A DNA stretch of 64,000 bases from positions 124,001 to 188,000 of the forward strand of contig JAPQWV010000752.1 in NCBI GenBank assembly GCA_027422505.1, written 5' to 3'. The notes below the pieces were generated by a model. That model ran no database searches. It saw only the letters and a program-made list of their open reading frames with translations, and was not told the DNA's origin. Shown here one piece after another: positions 1 to 10,422 of the stretch (position 1 is its first letter; every line of letters begins with the position of its first letter). Position numbers and translations under genes: made by a program. The stretch is from Craterostigma plantagineum. Its lineage: Eukaryota > Streptophyta > Magnoliopsida > Lamiales > Linderniaceae.

Positions 1-3000
1 ACATCGCCGCCTTAGAGGTGCCAACAGCCACGCCTTCCGTCAAGGTCAGCGCCCTGATAAACGGGCTTCGAGATGGGGACTTCTTCGCTTCCCTCTCCAA
101 GAGACCGCCACCGACTTTCGAAGACTTATTGCTGAGGGCGGATAAATACATTAACTTGGAAGAAAGTAAGATGGCCAAAGCGCAAGAAGAGAAGCAGATA
201 AACACGCCGAAGAAGGAAGGAGCCGTGAGAAGCCAAGGACATGTGAGACCACCTCTGCGTTTGCCCCACAAAGAGCCATGGGGATCTCCGGCCAGGGCCC
301 CACGAAGGTTCACTCCATTGCGTGCTAACCCGGAGGAGGTCCTGGCCGTATCGGGACGACATCCGGCTTTGAGAAAACCTCCCGCCGGATCTGCAGGACC
401 CTCTCGACCTTATTCTAATTTATATTGTCGTTACCATAACGAATACGGGCACCACACTAACAACTGTTACCATTTGAGGGATGAGATAGAAAGGCTGATA
501 CAGGCAGGACACTTGAAGGAATTCGTGAAGCAAGGACCAGAGCCCAGCTCCCGGAAAGGCGAAAAGGAAGAAGGGGGACCTGTCCCGAATAAGGGTAGGC
601 CGTTGCCCCCATCAGCAAACAAAGGCCCCCCAGGACCATCCAGGGCCCCTATCCTGATTATTGTGGGAGGTCCCAGCAGTGGGGATTCTAACCGAGCTAG
701 GAAGTCCTACGCTAGGACCACAGGGGGACCTCAGTCGTGGGGATTGATAGGGCACACGGAGGCCGTTGCGAACGTACAGTTTGGGCCGGAAGATGAGACT
801 CATGTTACCAGGCCCCACAACGATGCCTTGGTCATAACGACTGATATCGCTGGACACGATGTGTCCCGAGTCTTCATAGACGGAGGGAGCTCGGCCGACA
901 TCCTGTTCCTGGATTGCTTTAAGAAAATGGATCTGGAAGCAGGTCTGCGGCCAGTTTCCACCGCCCTATATGGGTTCGGAGGACCTGGGATACGACCCAT
1001 GGGGGAAGTGACGCTGCCTGTCGGGATGGGGACAAACCCAGTTCGAGTTGTGAAAATGATCAACTTTTTGGTGGTTGACATCGCCTCCTCCTACAACGTC
1101 ATCCTGGGACGACCCGCCATCAACGAATTCAGAGCGATCCCCTCCACCTACCATTTGAAAGTCAAGTTCCCCGTGGGGGAGCACGTAGGTGAGATCTTGG
1201 GGGACCAGCAGAGTTCCCGCCGATGCTACGCCAATGAAGTTAAGGCAGTGGCCAAAGAAAAAGAGATTGCCCGAGAAGGGAGTGGTCGCGACAAAAGGAT
1301 CAAGATTGAAGGAGGGGGACCTACGAGCTTGCAGCCTGAACCGGATGAGGAGCTTGCCAAGGTGGAACTATACCCCGACCAACCAGGAAGGACCACTAAG
1401 ATAGGAACACACTTGGGGGAACAGGCCACGAAGGAGCTGGTAGGATGCCTGCAAAGGAACGCCGATCTATTTGCGTTTTCGCCCGGAGATATGACGGGAA
1501 TCCACCCTGATATAGCCAAACATTACTTGAATGTCCTACCCGGCGCTAAGCCCGTCAAACAAAAGCTGAGGACATGTGGGACGGAAAGAGCGCAGATCCT
1601 GAGGGGGAGGTCGACAAACTATTTCAGGCAGGCCATATCCAGGAGGTCCAGTTCCCCACTTGGCTGGCCAATGCCGTCCTGGTAAAGAAAGGAAATGGAC
1701 AGTGGAGGATGTGCATTGATTTCAGGGACCTCAATAAGGCCTGCCCCAAGGATCACTATCCTCTGCCCAGAATAGACCAACTCGTAGACTCCACCTCTGG
1801 GTGTGAGGTCCTCAGCATGATGGACGCCTACCAAGGTTATCACCAGGTAAGCCTCGATTCAAACGATTTTGATAAAGTTTGCTTTGTAACACCAGGGGGG
1901 ACATACGGGTACGTCCGAATGCCCTTCGGACTCAAAAATGCGGGAGCGACGTACCAACGGATGGTGGATAAGGTCTTTAAGCAGCAACTAGGTAGGAACA
2001 TGGAGGTGTACGTAGATGATATGCTCGTAAAATCGGTACACCTCACTGATCACACCAAGGACCTGGAAGAAGCGTTCAAAGCAATCAGGGAAAGCGGAAT
2101 GAAACTCAATCCCGAAAAATGCGCGTTCGGAGTGGGATCGGGGAAGTTCCTTGGCTACATGGTCACCCAACGAGGCATCGAGGTCAATCCTACGAAAGTG
2201 AAGGCTATTTTGGAGATGCAACCTCCCCAGGGCATCAAGGAAGTCCAAAAGCTCACGGGATGATTGGCGGCCCTTAGCAGATTCATCTCCCACTCAGCAA
2301 AGAGGAGCCTACCTTTCTTCAAGGTGTTACGAAAGAATAAACAATTCGAGTGGACTAAGGAATGCCAGCAAGCCTTTGAAGAATTGAAGGAGTACCTCCA
2401 CAACACGCCTCTCCTGACCAAACCTTTGATGGGGGATGTATTGATACTATATTTCTCCGTAGGGGACCACGCGATAAGCTCCGTCCTATTGAAGGAAGAA
2501 GGAACCTCCCAGAAGCCCATCTACTTTGTATGTAAGGTACTTCTGGACGCTGAAACTAGGTACTCCGAGCTTGAGAAGGCCGCTTTAGCAGTAATGACTT
2601 CTGTCCGCCGACTCCGACCCTATTTCTTGTCACACAAAGTGAACGTGCGAACTAATTTCCCGCTGAAGCAAACATTGGACAAACCAGACTTATCAGGAAG
2701 GATGGTGAAGTGGGCCATCGAGCTAGGGGAGTATGACGTAGAATTTGAGCGAAGGACAGCTGTGAAGGCCCAGGCCCTCTCAGATTTCGTCCTCGAAACT
2801 ACGAAGGGACCTCCGGAAGGCCGATGGAAAGTATACGTGGATGGATCCGCCACTTCGCAAAAATCAGGAGCAGGGATCCTTGTCATCAACCCAGAAGGAG
2901 AGGAGCTCCGTTTCGCCATTACGTTCCATTTTCAAGCTTCCAACAATGAATCAGAATACGAAGCCCTCCTTCATGGCTTACGGATCGCGAAGGAGCTGGG

Positions 3001-4501
3001 GGCACGAAACATTACTTTGTTCTCGGACTCACAGCTGGTGGTCCAGCAAGTAAAAGGGAACTACGAGGCAAAAGATGAAAAGATGGCTGAGTATGGTAAG
3101 AAAGTTGAGAAGCTCACCAGAGCCTTCGACTCTTGTGAGATTGTGCAGGTCCCCAGGGAGGAAAACCACAAGGCAGACTATTTAGCGAAGGCCGCTAGTT
3201 CAGGGCCAGCTCTCAAAGAAGAGGGTATCACCTACGTCGCGGTGGATAAGGAAGAGAAAGGGGAGTTCGTGGCAAACATAGAAGAGAGGGATGATTGGAG
3301 AGCCCCCATCATAGCCACCTTAGAGGATCCCGGCCAGAAGGACAAAAGGGGATACCGACAAAAGTTCTGTCTGATAGATGGGTGCCTGTTCAAGAAATCT
3401 TTCGTACACGCATACTCCCGATGCCTCTCCAAAGAGGAAGGCAAGAAAATACTTGAAGAAATCCACGAAGGATGCGCGGGGGATCATGCGGGGTACAAGT
3501 CCCTCACCAGGAAAGTTGTCAGAGCCGGATATTTCTGGCCCAGTCTCATCAAGGATGCCAAGGACCTAGTCCGAAGGTGCAACAACTGTCAGAAGTATGG
3601 TCCCAGAATCCACGTCCCGGCCGAGGCTCTGGGGACCATGCATTCCCCATGCCCTTTCGACAAATGGGGAATCGACATTGTCGGTCCCTTTCCCCGAGGA
3701 AAGGCGCAAAAGAAGTTCATCATTGTAGCAGTTGACTACTTCAGTAAATGGATCGAAGCTAAGGCGGTGGCACGGATAGACGAAGAGAAGGTGATTGAGT
3801 TCCTATGGAAGAACATATGTTGCCGATATGGAGCTCCCAGGATCCTTGTCTCCGATAATGGAACTCAATTCTGTGGAGCTAAGACGCGAGGATTCTGTGA
3901 AGGCATGAAAATAACACAGAGGTTTGTCGCGGTGGGACATCCCCAAGCAAATGGGCAAGCCGAGGTCTCCAATCGAACCATTCTCAGGGGGATCAAGGCT
4001 CGACTCGAACAAGACGGAAACAAATGGGTGGAGGCGCTGGACGCTGTCTTTTGGGCATACAGAACTAGCCCCCGCGAAGCCACAGGGGAAACACCATTCG
4101 AACTAGTATATGGGTCGTCCGCCGTGATACCAGCCGAAATCGGCATCGAAACACATCGAATGATGGCATATAACGAGCAGGAGAACGCGCAGCTAAGAAG
4201 GGAGGACCTGGATCTTGTCGAAGGGATAAGGGAGGAAGCCCACGTGAGGACCGAAGGATATAAAAGTCGCATAAAGGCAATGTATGATCGGAAAATCCGA
4301 CCCAGGGGATTTCAGCAGGGGGACCTAGTGCTTCGAAGAGCCGACATCCTACGGCCCCTGAAGAAAATGGAGGCCCCCTGGGAAGGACCCTATCGGGTGA
4401 CGAAGGTGTTAGGAGGTGGAGCCTACGAGTTAGAAGATGCCAAAGGAAGGTCGTTGCCCCGCCCTTGGAACGTCTCTAACTTAAAAAAGTTTTATGTGTA
4501 A
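1..4501 (+). pseudogene. Gypsy (Tat) gag-pol polyprotein, disrupted
   Basis: The frame is open at base 1. Gag runs to about base 800 and holds a zinc-knuckle-like stretch (CRYHNEYGHHTNNC, near 430-475). The protease motif FIDGGSSADILF lies near 870-910. The frame then shifts by one base at about 1600 into the RT core, which has the CIDFRDLNKACPKDHYP block and the catalytic YVDDMLVKS near 2008-2035. An in-frame TGA at 2261-2263 stands where related elements carry Arg (a probable CGA to TGA change), and the frame reopens immediately. Downstream come the first RNase H, an archaeal-type RNase H (YVDGSAT, SEYEALLHGL, FSDSQLVVQQ, about 2830-3200), the integrase HHCC finger, a DDE core (DIVGPFPRG, VSDNGTQF) and a C-terminal domain ending at 4501. 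The frameshift and stop make an active product unlikely from this copy. Confidence 0.9.
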
Positions 4502-4650
4502 TATCACCATGTAAGAAAGGGAGGGACGTACTCTTTTTCCTTCATCTGGGATTTTTGCCTCAAAGGGAGGTTTTGCCCAGATAAGGTTTTAATGAGGCGT
4601 ACCTCCCTAGCGGAATATAAATATTTTGTCCTAACAAGGTGCACTTACAA

Positions 4651-5010
4651 ACGATACCAAGGGTCGACGGACCTGCGGCGTACAATGACATCAAGGGCTA
4701 ACAGCTTGCGACGTGAAACGATACCAAGGGTCGACGGACCTGCGGCGTACAATGACATCAAGGGCCAACAGCCTGCGACGTGAAAAGATACCAAGGGTCG
4801 ACGGGCCTGCGGCGTACAATGACATCAAGGGCTAACAGCCTGCGACGTGAAAAGATACCAAGGGTCGACGGACCTACGGCGTACAAAGACATCAAGGGCC
4901 ATAGGCCTGCGATGTGAAAGATGCCTGTAAAGGTGTACAAGATACCACCGCTGACGGGCTGTGGCGTACAGGACATCAAAGGTCCCCAGTAAGGCCTGCG
5001 ACGTGTATAG
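4651..5010 (+). repeat. 67-bp tandem repeat in the Gypsy 3' untranslated region
   Basis: A unit starting ATACCAAGGGTCGACGG recurs at 4654, 4721, 4788 and 4855, exactly 67 bp apart, followed by one or two degenerate partial units to about 5010. Copies differ by only a few substitutions. Such arrays between pol and the 3' LTR are typical of Tat elements and can seed satellites. There are no spacers, so it is not CRISPR-like. Confidence 0.9.
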
Positions 5011-5426
5011 GTACCTCAGCGTAGCTGGCGCTATAACCAGGATAAAACGGTGGGGTAGTCCCCCACTTTTTAAGACCTTCGGGCTTACATTACTGGATTC
5101 GCTAAGGACAAAGAGAGCCTAGCGCCTACGTGACACCTTTGGATAAGGACGACGGTCCTTACAACCAAAGGCGTGTGTGATTCATACTTGGCATGCGAAT
5201 TTAACGACGTGTTGATGAAGTACTACTGAATTCAAAAAGAAAAAGCACGAAAGGAAAAAGATACTTCATAAAAGAGGTCCTATATTACAAGGAAAAGGGG
5301 GACCTCAGAGAAAACATACGAAAACAGGGGAGTTGAACTCCCCCACCAGGGAAATGAACACCCTAAGATTATCCGCAAAAGCACAAAAGGGAAAAAGGTC
5401 CATTACACAACACAAAGAAGAAAAAA

Positions 5427-7807
5427 CTAAACAGAAGGATCCACAGGAGGATAGAAAACAATGCCGGGGAGGTCAGAGATGTCGGCCTCGGCAAGAGCTG
5501 CCGCATGCTTCTCAGCAGAGGGGCGCCAGAATGAGGGATTCTCCTCAGCTAGCGGGTCCCCTTTGAAGGAAGCAGGGGGAGGAAGGTCCTTGAGGGCGGG
5601 AACCACAGCAATACCAGCGGATCCTGCGCGGTGGCCCCCCAGAAAATAGTGCTGCATGAAGGGAACAAAGTCCCTAAGGGAAAGGGGGTCCTCCAGATAC
5701 GCCAGACGCCAATCTTGGGCCAGGTCCTCCAAGAACTTCTGACCAGCCGCGGTCGACAAGAGATGGCGCTGGCAGATCTGAGCGCCCTCCGCCTTCATGG
5801 CCTCCAGTTCAACTGGCCCATGGACTTCCGTCATGCGGACGAAGTCTTCATCCCACTTCGCTTTCTCCTGGGCAAAGGAGCTCGTGAGCTCCTCCTCACG
5901 CGACTTCAGAAGGGCCGCGTGGTCTTCTTTCTCCTTCTCTGAGGACTTAAGCAACTCCTCATACCTTCTGGCCAGCTCCGTCTTCTCTTCCTCCAGTCCT
6001 TCCTTCTCGCTCTCGAACTTAGCCTGAATCTCTTCAACTGTTTTCTCGCGGGCGGCCAGACTGGCCTGAACTTGCTCTAGCTGTTCCTGGAGGGACTTAA
6101 TGCGTCCCTCCAACTCCGACACCAACGGATTCTCAGAGGACTTCACAGACACTAGACCTATCACCTAGGTACCACAAGAAGGAACCCTAAGACCAGACAA
6201 ACAGAGGAAGCATACGAAATGAGGCAAACAGGAAAGAATATCCACTGAGAATTACAGAAGGCATACCTTGAGAAGATGATGAGCAAGCTCCGCCTCATTC
6301 TCCATGGGGGACCTATTGGCAAACACCTCCCTGTCCTCTGAAGGGACCAGATGACTCAACGCTGCCATCCCCACTCTGGCCGAGGAGTCCCCGGAAGGAG
6401 GTGGGCCCTCTTGACGAAGCCCTTCTTGAGGAGCTTCAACCTGAGCCTCATCTCCCTCACCCTCAATGAGGGGTAGCTTCTTCTTGGACTTCTTGGCGGG
6501 CTTGGCCAAAGAGCCTGCCTTTCGCTTTGCCTTGGGGGCTGAGGGGGCTGGAGATGGTTCGGAAGTCCCTAAGTCCTTGGGAGGAGACTGGCCAACCTCG
6601 GCCCGAATGTCTAGGGCCCCTGGAAGCGTTGGGAGGATGGGAGCTGTGGCAGGTCTATCAGCAACAGGAGGTGGGGGAGCATTTCCTTCCTCTACACTCG
6701 CCAGCAAATTGAGCCATGAGCCTGTCATCCCTGCGCCCAACAAAAGAGTCAGCAAAAATAAGGATGCCATGAAAACATGAAGGCAAGGCAGCAACCACAG
6801 TTACCCTCGAAAGAAAGGCTAGCAAAAGAGGGCGAAAACCCAAAATTGTGCAAGACCCCCGGGAATCTGACTAAGGAAGAAGGGCTTAGGGGACCATGCT
6901 CTTCAGCATGAGCATTCAAAGCAGCCAAGGCTTTCCGGTTCCTTTTTGAGCATTTGCCAGACCCGCGAGGAGGGGCACCATTCACCCACCGCTCGCAAGG
7001 GAAATCCCACAAGCCTCCTGGGGCCTCCACGAAGAAATACGCACCATGCCAATCCTTGTCCATTTTATGATTCTTGCCAAAAAAGTGGGTCTCTCCTCCC
7101 AGGCTGGAAGAAATAGAGGAGAGATAGAAGAAAGCGCCATGGAGCTTGAGCGAGAACTGGGAGACTACCAAATCAGGGGAAGGAACGCCTCCGACCGCCC
7201 GTACCGCCACGAAGAACGATATGAGGAGACGAATGGCGGAGGGCTGAAACTGATTTAAAGGGACCTTGAAGGCCCTGGACACTTCAGACAAAAAGAGAGG
7301 GACAGGGAAGCGAAGCCCGGCCCGGACCTGGGCCTCCCAAAACGCCAAACAAGATGGAGGCGGCCGGTCGGCCCTTTGATCCAGCGAGGGTATCCTCACC
7401 GTATAACCCTCGAAAACAAAACCTCCCTCCACCAGAGCAGCCAGGCCAGTCGACGAACACGTCGAAGCCTTGAAAATACTAAGAGGGGTTCCGGTAGAAG
7501 AAGAGGGGGTGGATCTAGGGTTTGGAGGGGGTCGCGAACCCGAAAGCGCAACCGAACCTTGGGTATCGGCCGGCGAATCGACGGACCCCGCTTTATCTTG
7601 AGGGTGGGAAGTCATGGCGGAAGCGACGGCTGAACGGGTTCTGGGACGATTGCCGGTTTGAGGAACAGCGGCGCGGTGGGTGCGAGCTTCTGGAGGGGAA
7701 ATGGGCTGCGAAACGGGGGGAGCAGACGACGTATCAGAAGAGAGCGACTGATGAGAGTGAGTGGAGGAAGGCGAAGGGTTTGCCGAAGCTGTAACGATGG
7801 AAGCCAT
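5427..7807 (-). CDS. antisense gene of the Tat element (aORF), gypsy-type 'transposase_28'-like N-terminus plus coiled coil
   Basis: A three-exon gene runs opposite to gag-pol. Exon 1 starts at the ATG at 7807 (MASIVTASANPSPS; an in-frame ATG at 7951 is also possible) and ends at 6805. Exon 2 is 6730-6267 and exon 3 is about 6140-5427. The introns have GT/AG ends and the phases join in frame, giving about 726 residues. The first exon has a Ser/Pro-rich leader and then a segment (PPPSCLAFWEAQVRAGLRF, FKVPLNQFQPSAIR) resembling the 'putative gypsy type transposon' domain. Exon 2 is basic and Pro-rich with a Lys cluster (KKSKKKLP) that could be a nuclear localisation signal. Exon 3 begins with a long Glu/Lys coiled coil. 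Antisense genes here are known in Grande and other Tat elements; their role is unknown. No break is seen, unlike in gag-pol. The exon 3 acceptor is the least certain boundary. Confidence 0.75.
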
Positions 7808-8050
7808 AGAAATGAAGGAAGAAGACGAAATAAAGAGAGAGAGAGAAAGAGACGTACCTGTTAAATGGCGGAATACCTTTTCAAAAGTAAGGATTGAACT
7901 TCCAGAAGCCCCTCTTAAGAAGAAGCGGTTCCCGAGGTATTGAAAGGACATGTCTTTTCAGGGGAGCATGACAGAGGGACCTCGAAAGGAGGTATGGTTT
8001 GAATTCATAATTATTTACTCTAATTCACTTTTGGTTCCCAAAAATAAATC

Positions 8051-8066
8051 AGAGTAGGGGAGTGGT
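8051..8066 (+). other. polypurine tract of the Gypsy element
   Basis: AGAGTAGGGGAGTGGT abuts the TG that opens the 3' LTR. Its purine richness and position fit the plus-strand primer site. Confidence 0.75.
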
Positions 8067-8783
8067 TGATATGGTATTAATTGAGACGGGCCGAGAAAAA
8101 GTAAATGAAGGGAGGCCCAAACAAGGCCCAAAAAGAAGAGCCCATAATAAAGTATAAAATCTGGGAAGAAGGAGCTGCGAGGACCTGACGGACACTAGCA
8201 TGGACTGGACAAAGGAAGAAGAACCATCGTGTATCAAGATAAAAAGACAGTAGAAGAAAGGGAGAAAGAGTACAGGGACGCGTGTCATCCCATTAGAGGA
8301 AGATATTACTGAATACTTCACTGTGACCGTCACAGAACATCAAACAATATGTCACTTTTCCTGCACTCCCTAGGTGGTACGTCCCCCAGAAAAGCTGGAA
8401 CATAGCCTTCAGCAGGCGGCGGGGAGCTGCTATAAAGGGAGGACTTAGCATATTTTCCAAAGGCAGAATCTCTCAACAAGAACATTCATGCAACGTTTTC
8501 TCTCTAAGATATCTTAAACATATTTTCTGCGTTTAGGAGTGAAGGTGAGGAATTTCTGAGTGTGTAACGTGTTCTTGCTTAGTGAAAGACAGTTCCCAGC
8601 GCCCCGTGGACGTAGAATCCAAAAGGATTCGAACCACGTAAACCCCTGTGTTCTTTCTGTTTATGTCCCAGCATCAACAACCCTCGTACACTTAGCCAAT
8701 AGCATATTAATCGATCTACCGTTAACTAAATATTCAGAGCCCCCACACCCAAAAATACTGTTGATTGGGTTTGCCCCATATCA
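8067..8783 (+). repeat. 3' LTR of the Tat Gypsy element (717 bp)
   Basis: It begins TGATATGG and ends CCATATCA, a perfect 8-bp terminal inverted repeat with the canonical TG...CA ends, and is preceded by a polypurine tract. The flanking five bases are ATAAC; the matching duplication lies outside the window, so the target site cannot be confirmed. Confidence 0.85.
8431..8436 (+). promoter_or_regulatory. TATA box in the Gypsy LTR
   Basis: TATAAA followed by GGGAGG lies in the middle of the LTR, a usual position for the U3 promoter. Transcription would begin about 30 bp downstream. Confidence 0.55.
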
Positions 8784-9290
8784 ATAACAACACAGTAACA
8801 GACAGAGTCACGTGAGCGTTTCACCACACTCAATTGAAAATCATTCACGGATACTGTTCCACTAACAGCCCCAACGGTTATAAGAAACATCATCAGTACT
8901 TCCACTTAACAAATTACCGTTGATTGGGTATGAATGAATGATTATATTAACATAGCTGCTTTTCAGAACCCGAGATATCAACCCAACATTCCTTTTCAGA
9001 AATCCAGAAAACAAGACCAATATTTTAGTAAGTAAAAAGGACAACATATTATATTATGACCGAGTGCCGTGGGAATAAATTGAATATTGAAGCGTGAGCG
9101 TAAAGTGAGAGTGGAGAGCCTCGTGGGTTGGTTTTAAGCTTAAAGCAAATGCTGCTCCTGAAAATACTCTTCACGTTACTTGTCTCGGCATATATTTCGT
9201 TTCCAATCAACCACATAGTACCCATTTCTGCTGTTGATTACTAGTCTTTCCCACAAATCTCTCAGCTACGTTAGCCTTTCGTTACTCAAG
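8784..9290. other. intergenic DNA upstream of the subtilase gene
   Basis: Between the LTR end and the subtilase ATG there is only AT-rich sequence with no convincing ORF. It must hold the subtilase promoter, but I could not assign a TATA box with confidence. Confidence 0.6.
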
Positions 9291-10390
9291 ATGGGTTCAT
9301 CACCAAGAACCGATCTTTATTTGTGTATGTCATCACTGTGTGTTACTCTTGCTCTGATTATTGGCCCATCGTTTTCTTCCGAGGTAAGTGTGTTGCTTCT
9401 TCACGTTTTGCTATTACTAAGCTCTACGATTTGAAATGTGTGTGAAAAATTGGTCCTCGTTTAGCTGTATGTGGTGTACATGGGGAGCAGAGGAAGTGAT
9501 GGCCCAGATGAAATTTTCAGGCAAAACCATCAAATGCTTACTGCTCTCCACAGAGGAAGGTGCTGATTATAAAAAAGTAAATCGTGTTTTTCTTTTTATT
9601 GGGAATTGTAGAAACCCACGAGTTGTACTGAATGTAGTGAGGAAGATGCCAAGGCTTCTCATGTGTACAGTTATAGGCATGGTTTCAGAGGGTTTGCAGC
9701 TAAGCTGACACAAGAACAAGCTTCTGAAGTTGCAGGCAAGTATTAGTTCTTCATTTATGTATTTAATGCTTCTCTGTTCAACACAACAATTGATGCCGTT
9801 TTTGTCTGACGAGCCATACATAAATGTTCAAATGCAAGACCAGAAATGCCAGGAGTTGTGTCAGTATTTCCCAACACTAAAAGGGAACTCCACACAACAC
9901 ATTCATGGGATTTCATGGGCCTTCTCAGTGAGGAAACCATGGAAATCCCTGGTTATAACACTCGGAACCAGGTCAATGTCATCATTGGTTTCATCGACAC
10001 GGGTCAGTTAGTAAATGCTTATGTTGTCAAAGGACTAAATGCTCTTTCATTCTCCAAGATTGAAACTGTTCGATTTGGTCCTACTAACTTGATGTCCTGT
10101 TTCTTTACTATCATTCCTTTTTCTTTCACAATCACTAGCCTAACCTTGATATAGTAGTATATGGTGAACTCAACAACTTCCATGTGTTCCTTATACATGA
10201 AAACAACCAACCTCATAGGAATTTGGCCCGAATCGGCAAGTTTCAGCGACCACGAAATGCCAGCTGTGCCTTCCGAGTGGAAAGGAGTTTGCCAATCAGG
10301 CGAAGCCTTCAACTCTTCGTCCTGCAACAGGTATTAACTAACTCTCCCATTGCTCTCGACTTTCACAAACCTTACCAAGATTACAATACA

Positions 10391-10422
<32 letters not shown>

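Larger units (their letters stand above)
1..8783 (+). mobile_element. Ty3/Gypsy LTR retrotransposon, Tat lineage, 5' end outside window
   Basis: The order gag, protease, RT, RNase H, a second archaeal-type RNase H, integrase, then an antisense gene before the 3' LTR is seen directly and matches the Tat lineage (Ogre/Retand/Grande type). The 5' LTR and the beginning of gag lie before base 1, because the first reading frame is open to the window edge. The element ends with an LTR whose termini are perfect 8-bp inverted repeats (TGATATGG / CCATATCA). The coding part carries at least one frameshift and one in-frame stop, so this copy is probably non-autonomous. Insertion age cannot be judged without the 5' LTR. 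Confidence 0.9.

Noticed and set aside
18..1685. Start codon at base 18 for gag
   Set aside because: It is a GTG in a frame already open to base 1; gag begins outside the window.
4651..5010. Regular 67-bp repeats considered as a CRISPR array
   Set aside because: The units are contiguous with no unique spacers and lie in a plant retrotransposon 3' region.
9436..9708. Separate 90-codon gene inside the subtilase locus
   Set aside because: It reads exon 2 into intron sequence and exon 3 out of frame; the spliced subtilase explains the coding signal.
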